Shown here: piece by piece, positions 7,580 to 16,525 of the stretch
Numbering within the stretch: position 1 is the stretch's first letter
How the letters are laid out: every line of letters begins with the position of its first letter
From: an uncultured bacterium
GTDB taxonomy: Bacteria > Bacillota > Clostridia > Lachnospirales > Lachnospiraceae
Length of the DNA stretch: 46,628 bases
Direction: 5' to 3'
Assembly: GCA_905214675.1 (NCBI GenBank)
Contig: CAJMMS010000009.1
Location: 1 to 46,628, forward strand
Notes under the pieces: generated by a model
Seen by the model: the letters and a program-made list of their open reading frames with translations, nothing else
Databases searched by the model: none
What the model was told of the DNA's origin: nothing
Program-made: the position numbers and the translations under genes

Positions 7580-9679
7580 TTATTTTCTGCAATGCAATAC
7601 CATCCCGGCACGCGGTGGCAGTGTCAGTTCAATTTCTCCTGACTCTATCGCAACTGGATAGGATTCTGTCGTATACCCCTGGGCATGCGTCAGCATCACT
7701 CGCTCCATCTCTCCATTCATTGGTACATTCACCTGCCATGCAGACAAACGGATCTGTTGTTCATAATCTTCATTATTAAATGCAACGATCACCTGCTCGT
7801 TTTCTGAAAATCTTCCATATGAAAGCAGATTATGTCTCTGTTCCAGAAACTTCAGTGAACCATGTGTCAGAACCGGATATGCTTTGTGTATACGTATCAT
7901 TTCCTTATGAAAAGCGATCAGATCCAGATTTTCTTCTCCCCACGGATACGTCCTTCGGTTATCCGGATCGGTAAATCCACAGACTCCGGCTTCATCTCCG
8001 TAATAAATGGTCGGCGCTCCCGGCCAGGTCATCTGCATCACAACTGCTTCCCGCATAACGGATATATTGATATCCTGCGATGCTGCTTCGTATCCAAGAT
8101 TTGCCACGCGTCCAACTTTGTGGTTCGTTCTGGTCAGAAAACGGGAATGATCGTGGTTAGACAATTCATTCATGGCAACCTGCAAAGACGGTGCCAGAAA
8201 ACTTGCCATATGATGACACATCGCTCCGGAAAATGCCTGTTCATTTCCAAGCAGATCGCCGCGAAATTCATCGCTGTGCTTTTCCATTCCGGTAAAAAAC
8301 CAGGTCAGTGGTTCCATAAATGCATCATAGTTCATAACAGTATCCCACTCATCACCACGCAGCCATGCACTGGCATCTCCATAATGCTCTGCCAGAATGA
8401 TTGCTTCCGGATTCGCTTCTTTTACGGTCTTGCGGAACTCTTTCCAGAACTGATGGTTGTACTCATTGGAAAATCCCAGATCGGCTGCCACATCCAGACG
8501 CCATCCGTCTACATTAAAAGGCGGCGAAACCCATTTTTTCCCGATCTCCAATATATAATCATGCAGCTTTGGTGACTGTTCATAACACAGCTTTGGCAAT
8601 GTATCATGTCCCCACCAGCCGTCGTAATTTGGATTGTACGGCCACGCCTGTTCGTTATTGAATTTAAAAAAGCTGCGGTACGGACTGTCGGCAGATACAT
8701 AAGCACCCGGTTCGTACCCTTCCTGACGTTCATAAATCTGTTCACGATCCATCCATTTATTGAACGAGCCACAGTGATTGAATACACCATCCAGGATCAC
8801 TTTCATCCCTCTGCGATGGATTTCTTCTACAAGCTGTACAAAAAACGTATTACTCGATTCCAGATTTGCTTTATCCGTTACACGCCGGATGTATTTGGTC
8901 GCGTGCGCATTGATGGTATCTCCTTCATGCAGTGTCTCACCACCGTCATTGACGATTTTTCCATAATGTGGATCGATATAATCATAATCCTGGATATCAT
9001 ATTTATGATTGGACGGGGATACAAAGATCGGATTAAAATAAATCACATCCACACCCAGTTCCTGCAGATAATCCAGTTTGTTCATAACGCCCTGCAGATC
9101 TCCGCCATAAAACTCACGTACACCCATAAAAGATGGATTTTTCCGCCAGTCAATCACCTTCTGCGAATAATCCCCTATATAAAAATATTCCCGGTCCTCT
9201 ACGTTGTTATTGCTGTCTCCACTTGAAAAGCGGTCCACAAAAATCTGATACATCACAGCACCTTTCGCCCAGTCCGGTGTCCGAAAACCTGGTGCGATCG
9301 TAAAGGCATATGCATTCTGCTGATCTTTGGAAACCCCTGCTTTATTGTAAAAACAGCGGATCTTTCCGGCATGGATCTCGAAGAAATAGTGAAGTGTTTC
9401 TTCTGACATCAGCACACGGATCTTAAAATAATCAAAACTTCCTTCTGTCTTTTCGTATTCCATGGCCATACGCACAGAATCACTGACAAAATACACTTTA
9501 TCAATATTATCTTTCCAGGAACGGAAACGTATGGTGACGATCTCTCCCGCCTCCGGTTCCATTGGTGTCACAAAATTCGCTGTCTCATCACTGAAAAGTG
9601 CATTCGGTTTAAACACCGGACGCATCTGCAGTACATATTCGCGCAGTTTTTCCTGATATTCAATACTTGGCAAGTTCAT
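7580..9679 (-). CDS. Glycoside hydrolase family 13 (neopullulanase/alpha-amylase-like)
   Basis: Cytoplasmic starch or maltodextrin hydrolase of 699 aa without a signal peptide. An N-terminal beta-sandwich (about 20-130, CBM34-like) precedes the TIM barrel. The conserved regions are DGVFNH at 297-302, GWRLDVAAD with nucleophile D396, ILAEHYG with acid/base E431, and SNHD with the transition-state Asp D510. A C-terminal beta domain ends the protein. The N-terminal domain and the region II sequence fit subfamily GH13_20 (neopullulanase, maltogenic amylase, cyclomaltodextrinase), whose members cut alpha-1,4 and sometimes alpha-1,6 bonds. It is monocistronic, with its own promoter at 9743-9771 and an RBS of AGGAGGG. 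Confidence 0.9.
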   Translation of the reverse strand: MNLPSIEYQEKLREYVLQMRPVFKPNALFSDETANFVTPMEPEAGEIVTIRFRSWKDNIDKVYFVSDSVRMAMEYEKTEGSFDYFKIRVLMSEETLHYFFEIHAGKIRCFYNKAGVSKDQQNAYAFTIAPGFRTPDWAKGAVMYQIFVDRFSSGDSNNNVEDREYFYIGDYSQKVIDWRKNPSFMGVREFYGGDLQGVMNKLDYLQELGVDVIYFNPIFVSPSNHKYDIQDYDYIDPHYGKIVNDGGETLHEGDTINAHATKYIRRVTDKANLESSNTFFVQLVEEIHRRGMKVILDGVFNHCGSFNKWMDREQIYERQEGYEPGAYVSADSPYRSFFKFNNEQAWPYNPNYDGWWGHDTLPKLCYEQSPKLHDYILEIGKKWVSPPFNVDGWRLDVAADLGFSNEYNHQFWKEFRKTVKEANPEAIILAEHYGDASAWLRGDEWDTVMNYDAFMEPLTWFFTGMEKHSDEFRGDLLGNEQAFSGAMCHHMASFLAPSLQVAMNELSNHDHSRFLTRTNHKVGRVANLGYEAASQDINISVMREAVVMQMTWPGAPTIYYGDEAGVCGFTDPDNRRTYPWGEENLDLIAFHKEMIRIHKAYPVLTHGSLKFLEQRHNLLSYGRFSENEQVIVAFNNEDYEQQIRLSAWQVNVPMNGEMERVMLTHAQGYTTESYPVAIESGEIELTLPPRAGMVLHCRK

Positions 9680-9742
9680 ATTTCCCTCCTAATGTCAGGA
9701 GCCTCTTTTCGCCCCCACAGGGAGTTTTCTCCCTCTTTGACT

Positions 9743-9771
9743 ATCTTACACTATCTCGTGCAAATTCACAA
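9743..9771 (-). promoter_or_regulatory. Probable promoter for the GH13 gene
   Basis: TTGTGA (9766-9771), a 17-base spacer and TAAGAT (9743-9748), each 4/6 to consensus. The leader contains a GGGAG-AAAA-CTCCC hairpin near 9722-9735. No clear catabolite-response element was recognised. Confidence 0.45.
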
Positions 9772-9787
9772 CCTTTCCAGAAAGGAA

Positions 9788-9813
9788 AAAGACAGTTCAT
9801 CTGAACTGTCTTT
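9788..9813. terminator. Bidirectional terminator after ftsH
   Basis: AAAGACAGTTCA-TC-TGAACTGTCTTT is a 12-bp perfect stem with a T-rich tail on both strands. It is about 120 bases beyond the ftsH stop and would end the long spoIIE-tilS-hpt-ftsH transcript. Between it and ftsH (9814-9932) I see nothing else. Confidence 0.75.
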
Positions 9814-9932
9814 CTTTGGAGAAGGTATTTCTTCTTATGGGGTGTAGCAAAAACTATATAATGTATTGGGGGTTTTACAAGAAATAATATACCATAGGTG
9901 CAAATTTAAGTGTGCATAATCTTCACAAAATT

Positions 9933-11753
9933 TCACATCGTTTTTTGTGTATTTTCACCAAAAAGTGCTTCAAACTCTTCCCGCCCAATCTTTTCTTTTT
10001 CCATCAGAAGCTTTGCACATGCATGCAGGACATCCATATTCTCTTCCAGAAGTTCCTTTGCTTTCTGATGAGATTCGTCAATGATACGTTTTACTTCACT
10101 GTCGATCACGGCTGCTGTCTGGTCTGCATAACCTCTTGTCTGCGCAAGATCCCGTCCGATAAAGACTTCATCATCATTTCCATAATTGATCAGGCCGACT
10201 TTTTCTGACATACCATATTGTGTGACCATTGCCCGTGCCATCTGCGTCGCCTGCTTGATATCCTGAGATGCACCGGTCGTAACATCCCCGAAAATCAGTT
10301 CTTCTGCAACACGGCCGCCAAAATCAACAACAATATTCTGCATCATTTTATTCTGGGAATTAAACATCTCATCCTGTTCCGGAAGCGGCATCGTATAGCC
10401 GGCTGCGCCCATTCCGGTAGGAATGATCGAAATTGTATGAACCGGTCCCACATCCGGCAGTATATGAAAGAGAATTGCATGCCCGGCCTCATGGTAAGCT
10501 GTGATCTTCTTTTCTTTTTCCGTGATGATCTTGCTTTTTTTCTCCGCTCCGATACCGACTTTTACAAATGCACGCCGGATATCTTCCTGTATAATATAAG
10601 CTCTCTTATCTTTTGCCGCATAGATCGCTGCCTCATTCATCAGGTTTTCCAGATCTGCACCAGTAAATCCTGCCGATGTCCGCGCTACCTCTTTAAGATC
10701 CACATCATCACCCAGTGGCTTGTTTTTGGCATGAACGTTTAAGATTTCCTCACGACCGCGTACATCCGGTCTGCCTACACCGATCTTACGGTCAAAACGT
10801 CCCGGCCGCATGATTGCCGGATCCAGAATATCCACACGGTTCGTTGCCGCCATGACAATGATGCCTTCGTTATAGCCAAAGCCATCCATCTCTACCAGCA
10901 TCTGGTTCAGGGTCTGTTCGCGTTCATCGTGACCGCCACCCATACCGGCACCACGTTTTCTTGCTACTGCATCAATCTCATCAATGAATACGATACACGG
11001 TGCATGGAGCTTTGCTTCTGCGAACAGATCACGCACACGGGATGCTCCGACACCGACAAACATTTCCACAAAATCCGAACCGGAAATACTGAAAAACGGA
11101 ACGCCTGCTTCTCCTGCTATTGCTTTGGCAAGCAGTGTTTTTCCGGTTCCCGGAGGGCCTACCAGCAATACACCTTTCGGGATACGCGCTCCCACCTGAA
11201 GATATTTTTTCGGTTCTTTAAGGAAATCTACGATCTCCTGAAGATCTTCTTTTTCTTCCTGAAGTCCTGCCACATCTTTAAATGTTACTTTTTTGCTATC
11301 CGGCATGGTCATCGTAGCACGGCTTTTTCCAAAATTCATCATCTTGGCATTGCCGCCTGCTGATTGACGGTTCATCATAGCAAAAAATACCATAAAAATA
11401 ATACAGATCAGAAGCATCGGCAGCATGGTCGTTAAAAATACACTCTCCTTTTCAACCGTTACATAGTACGCTATTTCTGCCTGATCAAGGAATGCTTCCG
11501 CTTTGGTAACATCAGAAACATTCAGATTCCGGTTTGTGCCATCTTTCAGATTTACGGAAATCTCACCAGTCACACCCTGTGCATTCTGGCGAATCTCCAC
11601 ATACTCTGCCTGCCCGGATTCCACATACTGCTGGAACTGCATATAACTGGTACCCGGAGTTTCCACAAAGGCATTCCTGATATAAGACCATCCAAGTACG
11701 CAGATCAGCAGAAGAGAAAGATAAAAAACCATTCCTTTTGCAACTTTATTCAA
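9933..11753 (-). CDS. ftsH: ATP-dependent zinc metalloprotease FtsH
   Basis: Membrane-anchored AAA+ protease that degrades misfolded membrane proteins and short-lived regulators; in Bacillus it also matters for sporulation. Two transmembrane spans (about 7-25 and 106-127) flank an extracytoplasmic domain. Then come the AAA module with Walker A GPPGTGKT (199-206), Walker B IVFIDEID (254-261) and the FVGVGASRVRDLF pore/ISS region, and the zinc protease motif HEAGH (421-425). The length of 606 aa is normal. The start codon is TTG, supported by AAAGGGG seven bases ahead, and the next in-frame Met would cut into the first membrane span. It is the last gene of the tilS-hpt-ftsH operon. Confidence 0.97.
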   Translation of the reverse strand: MNKVAKGMVFYLSLLLICVLGWSYIRNAFVETPGTSYMQFQQYVESGQAEYVEIRQNAQGVTGEISVNLKDGTNRNLNVSDVTKAEAFLDQAEIAYYVTVEKESVFLTTMLPMLLICIIFMVFFAMMNRQSAGGNAKMMNFGKSRATMTMPDSKKVTFKDVAGLQEEKEDLQEIVDFLKEPKKYLQVGARIPKGVLLVGPPGTGKTLLAKAIAGEAGVPFFSISGSDFVEMFVGVGASRVRDLFAEAKLHAPCIVFIDEIDAVARKRGAGMGGGHDEREQTLNQMLVEMDGFGYNEGIIVMAATNRVDILDPAIMRPGRFDRKIGVGRPDVRGREEILNVHAKNKPLGDDVDLKEVARTSAGFTGADLENLMNEAAIYAAKDKRAYIIQEDIRRAFVKVGIGAEKKSKIITEKEKKITAYHEAGHAILFHILPDVGPVHTISIIPTGMGAAGYTMPLPEQDEMFNSQNKMMQNIVVDFGGRVAEELIFGDVTTGASQDIKQATQMARAMVTQYGMSEKVGLINYGNDDEVFIGRDLAQTRGYADQTAAVIDSEVKRIIDESHQKAKELLEENMDVLHACAKLLMEKEKIGREEFEALFGENTQKTM

Positions 11754-11767
11754 TTTGAATCCCCTTT

Positions 11768-12289
11768 CTACTGCTCCACCACTCCTATAAATGGAAGGTT
11801 ACGGTATTTCTGTGCATAGTCCAGACCATAACCTACCACAAACTCATCCGGAATATTGAAGCCTACATAATCCACTTTTACATCCGTAACCCTGCGTTCC
11901 GGCTTATCTAACAGTGTACACAGACGAATACTTGCCGGATTTCTCTTCTTCAGGATCTGGATCAGATAGCTTAAGGTACGTCCGGAATCAATGATATCTT
12001 CTACGATCAGCACATCTTTTCCTTCCAGTGGTTCGTCCAGATCTTTAACAATCTTTACGATACCACTTGATTTGGTCTCCATACCATAACTGCTCACGGA
12101 CATAAAATCCAGAGATACCGGAACTGTGATTCTCTTTGCCAGTTCACAGGTAAAAAATACGCCGCCCTTAAGCACGCAGATCAGATGAACAGATTTGCCT
12201 GCATAATCTTTGCTGACCTGTTCCCCAATCTGTTTGATCTTTTCATTTACTACTTCTTCTGTCAACAGTACACGAATCTTATCTTCCAT
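11768..12289 (-). CDS. hpt: Hypoxanthine phosphoribosyltransferase
   Basis: Purine salvage enzyme that joins hypoxanthine or guanine to PRPP. The PRPP-binding signature VLIVEDIIDSGRT lies at residues 93-105, with the flexible-loop region SVSSYG at 64-69 and the purine-site segment VDYVGFNIPDEFVVGYGLDY near the C terminus. The length of 173 aa is typical. The start overlaps the end of tilS by 11 bases and AAGGAG lies upstream. The tilS-hpt-ftsH order is conserved across Firmicutes, where TilS and Hpt have been reported to cooperate in regulating ftsH in Bacillus. Confidence 0.96.
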   Translation of the reverse strand: MEDKIRVLLTEEVVNEKIKQIGEQVSKDYAGKSVHLICVLKGGVFFTCELAKRITVPVSLDFMSVSSYGMETKSSGIVKIVKDLDEPLEGKDVLIVEDIIDSGRTLSYLIQILKKRNPASIRLCTLLDKPERRVTDVKVDYVGFNIPDEFVVGYGLDYAQKYRNLPFIGVVEQ

Positions 12290-13667
12290 CTCTATTCTCC
12301 TTATCTATTTGTATTTGCAGAATCTGTTTTGTATGTTCTGTAACTTTATATCTCTCACTGATACGATATCCGACCACCCATACTATATGCGCGCCATCTG
12401 CCAGAAGTGGCAGTCTGTCCCGCTCTTCTCTTGGGATTTTTTCACCGATCAGATACTTTTTGAGAGATTTCTTCCCACCTTCTGCATGCACCTGCAAATA
12501 ATCGCCCGTCCTACGTGTTCTTATTGTAAGTGCATAGTTTATGGTATCATAATCAAACCATTTTGTATACTTTTTTTCCGGAATAATTTGCCCTGTATAC
12601 GATAAAATTTCTGCTGTTATGCACAGTCCGCCCCATCTGGTCACCCCCGGAAGAATCTGTGTTTCTTCCTCTTCCGGTATCGCTGTGCTGTCTGCATCCT
12701 TTTTTTCAAAAACAAGATACGCACTTTGATTGAGCGCACGCACTCCACCTGGAAGATCCAGCGACTTTCCTGTTTCACCAGCTACCAGCTTCAAAAGTGC
12801 TTCCATATGAACCCCGCCGATATCCTTCTGACCTGCCACAAGCTTTCCAAGGCAACTGCGGATCAGATATTCCTGCATCAGTCTTTCCTGATCCTTCAGA
12901 TCATCACGCCGCAGATAAATCTTTCCTTCTGCTGCTTTTACGCAGGTTTCTGAAAGCTTTTCGGTCTGTTTTTGCAGATAATCTTCTGCTCTTTGCAGAC
13001 GTATGCCGGCTTCTGCAATATGGTTCACTGTCTGCTCATTGACATACCGTGTCAGCAGCGGCAGAATTTCCAGGCGTATCCGGTTTCTGGTATATTCCAT
13101 TTCCAGATTTGTGGCATCCGTTCTCCATCCAATGCCACGACTGTTCAAAAATGCTTCAATCTGTTTTCTGGTTGTATTTAAAAGTGGACGAATGACTCTG
13201 CCCCGCACCGGCCGGATACCGCCAAGCCCTCGCAGACCGCTTCCTCTTGCCAGATTCATCAGGATCGTTTCTGCCTGATCGTCCAGATTATGTGCTACCG
13301 CTATCTTACCATTTGCTTCTTTCTGTGCAGCCGATTCAAAAGTTTCATAACGGATACGCCTGCCGGCTTCTTCTACCGTCTGTTTTCTTTCCACGGCAAT
13401 CTTTTTTACATCAAAACAATATAACTGAAATGGAACCTGATATTTTTTGCAAAAGTTCTGCACAAACCTGGCATCTGCAAGACTGGATTCCCCGCGGATG
13501 CCATGTTCAATATGGATCACCTTCAAGGTAAACGGACATGTTTTCTGAAATTCCAGAAGTTCCAGAAGCAGGCACATCGAATCCGCGCCCCCGGATACTC
13601 CTGCCAGCACACAGTCTCCTTCCTGGATCATATTCTGTTTTCTTATAAATTCCTGTACTTCTTTCAT
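12279..13667 (-). CDS. tilS: tRNA(Ile)-lysidine synthase
   Basis: N-type ATP pyrophosphatase that converts cytidine 34 of tRNA-Ile(CAU) to lysidine, so that it reads AUA and is charged with isoleucine; it is essential. The PPi-loop SGGADS is at residues 25-30. The N-terminal catalytic domain (to about 215) is followed by a TilS substrate-specificity domain and a C-terminal beta domain with the RTRRTGDYLQ and KKSLKKYLIGEKIPREER signatures. The length of 462 aa is typical. It lies 45 bases after spoIIE and overlaps hpt. No separate terminator is seen in between, so spoIIE transcription may read into it. Confidence 0.95.
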   Translation of the reverse strand: MKEVQEFIRKQNMIQEGDCVLAGVSGGADSMCLLLELLEFQKTCPFTLKVIHIEHGIRGESSLADARFVQNFCKKYQVPFQLYCFDVKKIAVERKQTVEEAGRRIRYETFESAAQKEANGKIAVAHNLDDQAETILMNLARGSGLRGLGGIRPVRGRVIRPLLNTTRKQIEAFLNSRGIGWRTDATNLEMEYTRNRIRLEILPLLTRYVNEQTVNHIAEAGIRLQRAEDYLQKQTEKLSETCVKAAEGKIYLRRDDLKDQERLMQEYLIRSCLGKLVAGQKDIGGVHMEALLKLVAGETGKSLDLPGGVRALNQSAYLVFEKKDADSTAIPEEEETQILPGVTRWGGLCITAEILSYTGQIIPEKKYTKWFDYDTINYALTIRTRRTGDYLQVHAEGGKKSLKKYLIGEKIPREERDRLPLLADGAHIVWVVGYRISERYKVTEHTKQILQIQIDKENRDGR

Positions 13668-13712
13668 CTGTCTGCAATATTCCTTTATCGTTTCTAAGCA
13701 TTTAAATTCTTT

Positions 13713-15197
13713 CTAACGTCTGCGCACAGCACCTACCAGCACGGTCATATCATCCTGCGCACGCTGCATACCTCTTTCCAGTACGTATTTCAGCAGCGAT
13801 CTTGCCAGATCTTTTGTATTTTCCATTTCTGTTTCCAGCAGGTAATCTTTGATCTGTTCCTCCGCTTCTGACTGCGGCAGTGCATCCATCACACCATCGG
13901 ACACCATAATAATATAGTCTCCGTCATCCAGTTTTTTTCTGGTACATTCATAATCCATTTCCGGAAGTATCCCCATCGGCATACTTGTAGATGTAATCGT
14001 CTCTACCCAGTTTTTCCGCTTCAGAAAAGTGGTTGATGCCCCAATCTTGACAAACTCACATTCCCCACTGTAAAGATCCGTCATACATAAATCTACCGTA
14101 GCCGATGTCTGCCCTCCCGTCTGAAGAAGCATGGAAGTGTGGATCAGCCGGATCGCTGCTTCTTTATCAAAACCACTTCCAAGAAACTGTTCCAGAAGAT
14201 CGATCACTGTCTCGCTCTCTTTGAACGCTTCAAGCCCTGATCCCATTCCATCAGAAATGCCAAGGATCATCTGCCCTTTTTTCCCGGAAAACACAGAGAA
14301 GTTGTCCCCCGACACAACTTCTCCATCCTTCGCAATTCTGGCAACACCGCCAGATATATAATATTGCGGTTCTGATACAAACAAAACGGTACTGTATTCG
14401 TGATTGATAACCGATCTGCCCTGCTCGTCCTGTACCAGACGGCTTCCAAAAGCCGCAGATAACAGTTCCGCTGCTTCTCTGGTACTGACACACCTTCCTT
14501 TTCTGGCCGTTCTCAGTGTCACGTACAGTTGAATCCCATGCTCTTCTTTAAGACACCAGATATCTTTCAGGATCATACCATGCATCCGCAGCCGAATATC
14601 TGCCTGCTGCCGGATATTCCCATCAATCCGTTTTACATCACAAATATGTCCGGCTGCCCGGCGGACGATGCATGCCGTTTCGTGCAGTTGACTGGCTGCT
14701 GCCTCCCGGCTCTCCATAAGCCGGTTCTGCCACATCAGATTCAATCTTGCTTTCCCAAGATTATCCACAACTGCATGCAAAAATACATCTCCGTTTACAC
14801 ATTCTTTCTGTAAAGCCTGCCTGCGCCCATTGTTAAAATCTTTCCCCTGCATAGTACTGTTTACAATCTTATAAAATCGCTGCATTCCGATCTCACTGTC
14901 CCCACCCCAGCATCGAAAAGCCTCCGGACACCTGCCACAGATATCATTTTGTACTTCATAAAGTACCTGCTGAAGATCCTGTTCTGAAATTTCATTTTTC
15001 ACAACCGTCATTCCTGCAAACAGCCTTGCCAACTGTTCAAAGGAATCTGCACACCGCAGAAGTTCCATCCTGCCAATTTCTCCTGCCGGAAGTGTTATCT
15101 CTTCCCGATTCAGCCGTTCCATCCCAACCAGACGCAAAATCTCCCACAAAAGCCAGAAACTGCTGACCATCAGCGTAATAATAATAAAGTCCCCCAT
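13713..15197 (-). CDS. spoIIE: SpoIIE-type PP2C serine phosphatase, short form
   Basis: Phosphatase that in Bacillus dephosphorylates SpoIIAA at the division septum and so turns on sigma-F in the forespore. The C-terminal PP2C domain (about 290-494) has ISDGMGSG (314-321) and a second metal motif, MVSDGVMDAL. The middle region (about 70-230) is the Cys-containing regulatory segment. The N terminus has only one membrane span (about 4-22), whereas classical SpoIIE has about ten and is over 800 aa; 494 aa is a shortened form. The synteny (yabP-yabQ-divIC-spoIIE-tilS-hpt-ftsH) supports the name. The RBS is GGAGG four bases before ATG, and the promoter architecture is sporulation-like (see 15240-15304). 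Confidence 0.88.
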   Translation of the reverse strand: MGDFIIITLMVSSFWLLWEILRLVGMERLNREEITLPAGEIGRMELLRCADSFEQLARLFAGMTVVKNEISEQDLQQVLYEVQNDICGRCPEAFRCWGGDSEIGMQRFYKIVNSTMQGKDFNNGRRQALQKECVNGDVFLHAVVDNLGKARLNLMWQNRLMESREAAASQLHETACIVRRAAGHICDVKRIDGNIRQQADIRLRMHGMILKDIWCLKEEHGIQLYVTLRTARKGRCVSTREAAELLSAAFGSRLVQDEQGRSVINHEYSTVLFVSEPQYYISGGVARIAKDGEVVSGDNFSVFSGKKGQMILGISDGMGSGLEAFKESETVIDLLEQFLGSGFDKEAAIRLIHTSMLLQTGGQTSATVDLCMTDLYSGECEFVKIGASTTFLKRKNWVETITSTSMPMGILPEMDYECTRKKLDDGDYIIMVSDGVMDALPQSEAEEQIKDYLLETEMENTKDLARSLLKYVLERGMQRAQDDMTVLVGAVRRR

Positions 15198-15239
15198 ACT
15201 GCCTCCTCGCGCCGCATATCCTGCTGCTTCAACGTTTTC

Positions 15240-15304
15240 AGTATATCGGATCTATCTGGAAAATTTTGTCAAAGGATGGCCGGATTTTTAAAAAGTTTTC
15301 GACC
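15240..15304 (-). promoter_or_regulatory. spoIIE promoter: TTGACA-21-TATACT with Spo0A-like boxes
   Basis: TTGACA at 15267-15272 and TATACT at 15240-15245 are separated by 21 bases, the abnormal spacing known for the Spo0A-activated, sigma-A-dependent spoIIE promoter of Bacillus. TGTCAAA (plus strand, 15267-15273) overlaps the -35, and GGTCGAA (minus strand, 15298-15304) lies about 65 bases upstream of the start. Each differs by one base from the 0A box TGTCGAA. Confidence 0.6.
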
Positions 15305-15320
15305 AAAGATGTGCTACTGT

Positions 15321-15369
15321 AAAAACAAAAGAAAGGCAGCACGCTTCTGTCGTTTTCATGCTGTCTTTC
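15321..15369 (-). terminator. Intrinsic terminator after divIC
   Basis: On the minus strand GAAAGaCAGCA...TGCTGcCTTTC (arms 15331-15341 and 15359-15369) is followed by TTTTGTTTTT. It isolates the yabPQ-divIC transcript from spoIIE, which then needs its own promoter. Confidence 0.75.
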
Positions 15370-15431
15370 CGGGATTCTGTACAACTTTCTGACGCTGCCG
15401 CCGGCTGCTTTTCAGATATGTTGATCTATCT

Positions 15432-15740
15432 TTAGTTTTCTTCCGGTTTAAAAATGATCTCATCTTCGTATACCAGTCCAAGCTTGTCCTTTGCAACCTG
15501 TTCTGCATACTCATCTGTCTGCATATATGCTTCCAGATCTTTGATTTCCTGGGTGCGTGTCGTCTCTTCATCCATTTGTTTCTGAAGCTGTGCGATTTCT
15601 TTCTGATATACCGCGTTTCGCTGCTTTAGTGTGTGACTTTTTACAGACAATACTACAAGTAATACAAGTATCACAGCAGAAATACAACACATCCCCTTGA
15701 AATTTGCATCTCTCCTGCGTCTGCTTTTTCTTTTTTTCAT
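15432..15740 (-). CDS. divIC: Septum formation initiator DivIC/FtsB family
   Basis: Small bitopic division protein of 102 aa. A very basic cytoplasmic tail (residues 1-14) and one membrane span (about 16-37) precede a coiled coil (about 38-72, KQRNAVYQKEIAQLQKQMDEE) and the FtsB/DivIC tail AEQVAKDKLGLVYEDEI. It works with FtsL and DivIB in the divisome to activate septal wall synthesis. It lies 23 bases after yabQ with GGAAGGG upstream, in the position it holds in Bacillus. The yabR gene that follows divIC in Bacillus is absent. Confidence 0.9.
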   Translation of the reverse strand: MKKRKSRRRRDANFKGMCCISAVILVLLVVLSVKSHTLKQRNAVYQKEIAQLQKQMDEETTRTQEIKDLEAYMQTDEYAEQVAKDKLGLVYEDEIIFKPEEN

Positions 15741-15763
15741 ATACCCTTCCCGACTTTCTAACT

Positions 15764-16210
15764 CTACTTTTTGTCTATGACCATTCTAACCTGTTTTATC
15801 TTGTTTTTCAATGTTTTCCGGACAATTTTTCTCATTTTTTTAAGTGATTTTCCAGCAGGCAGCAAAATCAGCCTGAAAACCCCGGCAATTCCAAGATACA
15901 AAAAGCGAAAAAGCAGGAAAAAAATCTTCAGTACTGCATTTTGCAACGTAAAATGATAAATCAGCATTCCCATTCCAAGTGCTGCAACTGCATAACCCCG
16001 TATTTCCCCGTTATTTTTTTCATAAAACAACAAAAACAGAAAAATTCCCGCCACACACCAGTAGACAAAATCTTCTATCGAAACTGCAAAAAGACTGTGA
16101 CAAAATACCCGCCGAAAGGAACGTAAAATATCATAACCGGAAAGCAGGAACACTCCTGCTATGAACGCTGCGGCAAAAAACTGCGCCTCTGCTAAAATAA
16201 CCGTGCTCAT
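15764..16210 (-). CDS. yabQ: Spore cortex biosynthesis protein YabQ
   Basis: Membrane protein of 148 aa with about four hydrophobic spans and the family signature LLSGYDILRSFRRVF near residue 30, followed by FVYWCVAGIFLFLLFYEKNNGEIRGY. In Bacillus YabQ sits in the membranes around the forespore and is needed for cortex peptidoglycan. The ATG comes directly after the yabP stop, so the two are coupled. The C terminus is Lys-rich and would be cytoplasmic. It is probably mother-cell expressed through the sigma-E-like promoter before yabP. Confidence 0.85.
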   Translation of the reverse strand: MSTVILAEAQFFAAAFIAGVFLLSGYDILRSFRRVFCHSLFAVSIEDFVYWCVAGIFLFLLFYEKNNGEIRGYAVAALGMGMLIYHFTLQNAVLKIFFLLFRFLYLGIAGVFRLILLPAGKSLKKMRKIVRKTLKNKIKQVRMVIDKK

Positions 16211-16498
16211 TTAACGAAACAGCCGTCCAAAAAAGGACTCTCCTTTTCCAGATTCGCCCGCATGATCTGAGTAAACCAGACTGTCTATTTTTCCTTCCAG
16301 ATCTACCTCGCCTTTTTCAAGTGTCAGCCTGTTCATATGAAGTTCCTGTCCGCGTATCATCAGCATTCCCTGTGTTGTCTGCAAAACAATCTCATTTAAA
16401 TCAAAAGAAAGCACATCGGATACCCCGCTGATGGTACCGCTGTGCCTTCCCTGGATGTTTACCTTATGTGCTGTCCCCTGACTTTGTTTTTCGTCCAT
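16211..16498 (-). CDS. yabP: Sporulation protein YabP
   Basis: YabP/YqfC-family sporulation protein of 95 aa. It shows the family pattern GVSDVLSFDLNEIVLQTTQGMLMIRGQELHM in the first half and LTLEKGEVDLEGKIDSLVYSD in the second. It is soluble, beta-rich and required for spore maturation in the mother cell. I start it at 16498, where GGAG lies seven bases ahead. A longer reading from 16564 would begin upstream of the sigma-E-like promoter and lacks an RBS. It is followed without a gap by yabQ. Confidence 0.87.
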   Translation of the reverse strand: MDEKQSQGTAHKVNIQGRHSGTISGVSDVLSFDLNEIVLQTTQGMLMIRGQELHMNRLTLEKGEVDLEGKIDSLVYSDHAGESGKGESFFGRLFR

Positions 16499-16525
16499 AT
16501 CTGCACTCCATAAACTCTTTGCAAA

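Noticed and set aside
7862..8575. 237-codon open frame on the plus strand
   Set aside because: It is opposite the GH13 catalytic domain and has no coding features of its own.
15225..15241. Catabolite-response-element-like TGAAAACGTTGAA near the spoIIE start
   Set aside because: The right half lacks the expected CA end and symmetry, and there is no metabolic reason for it. It is probably chance.
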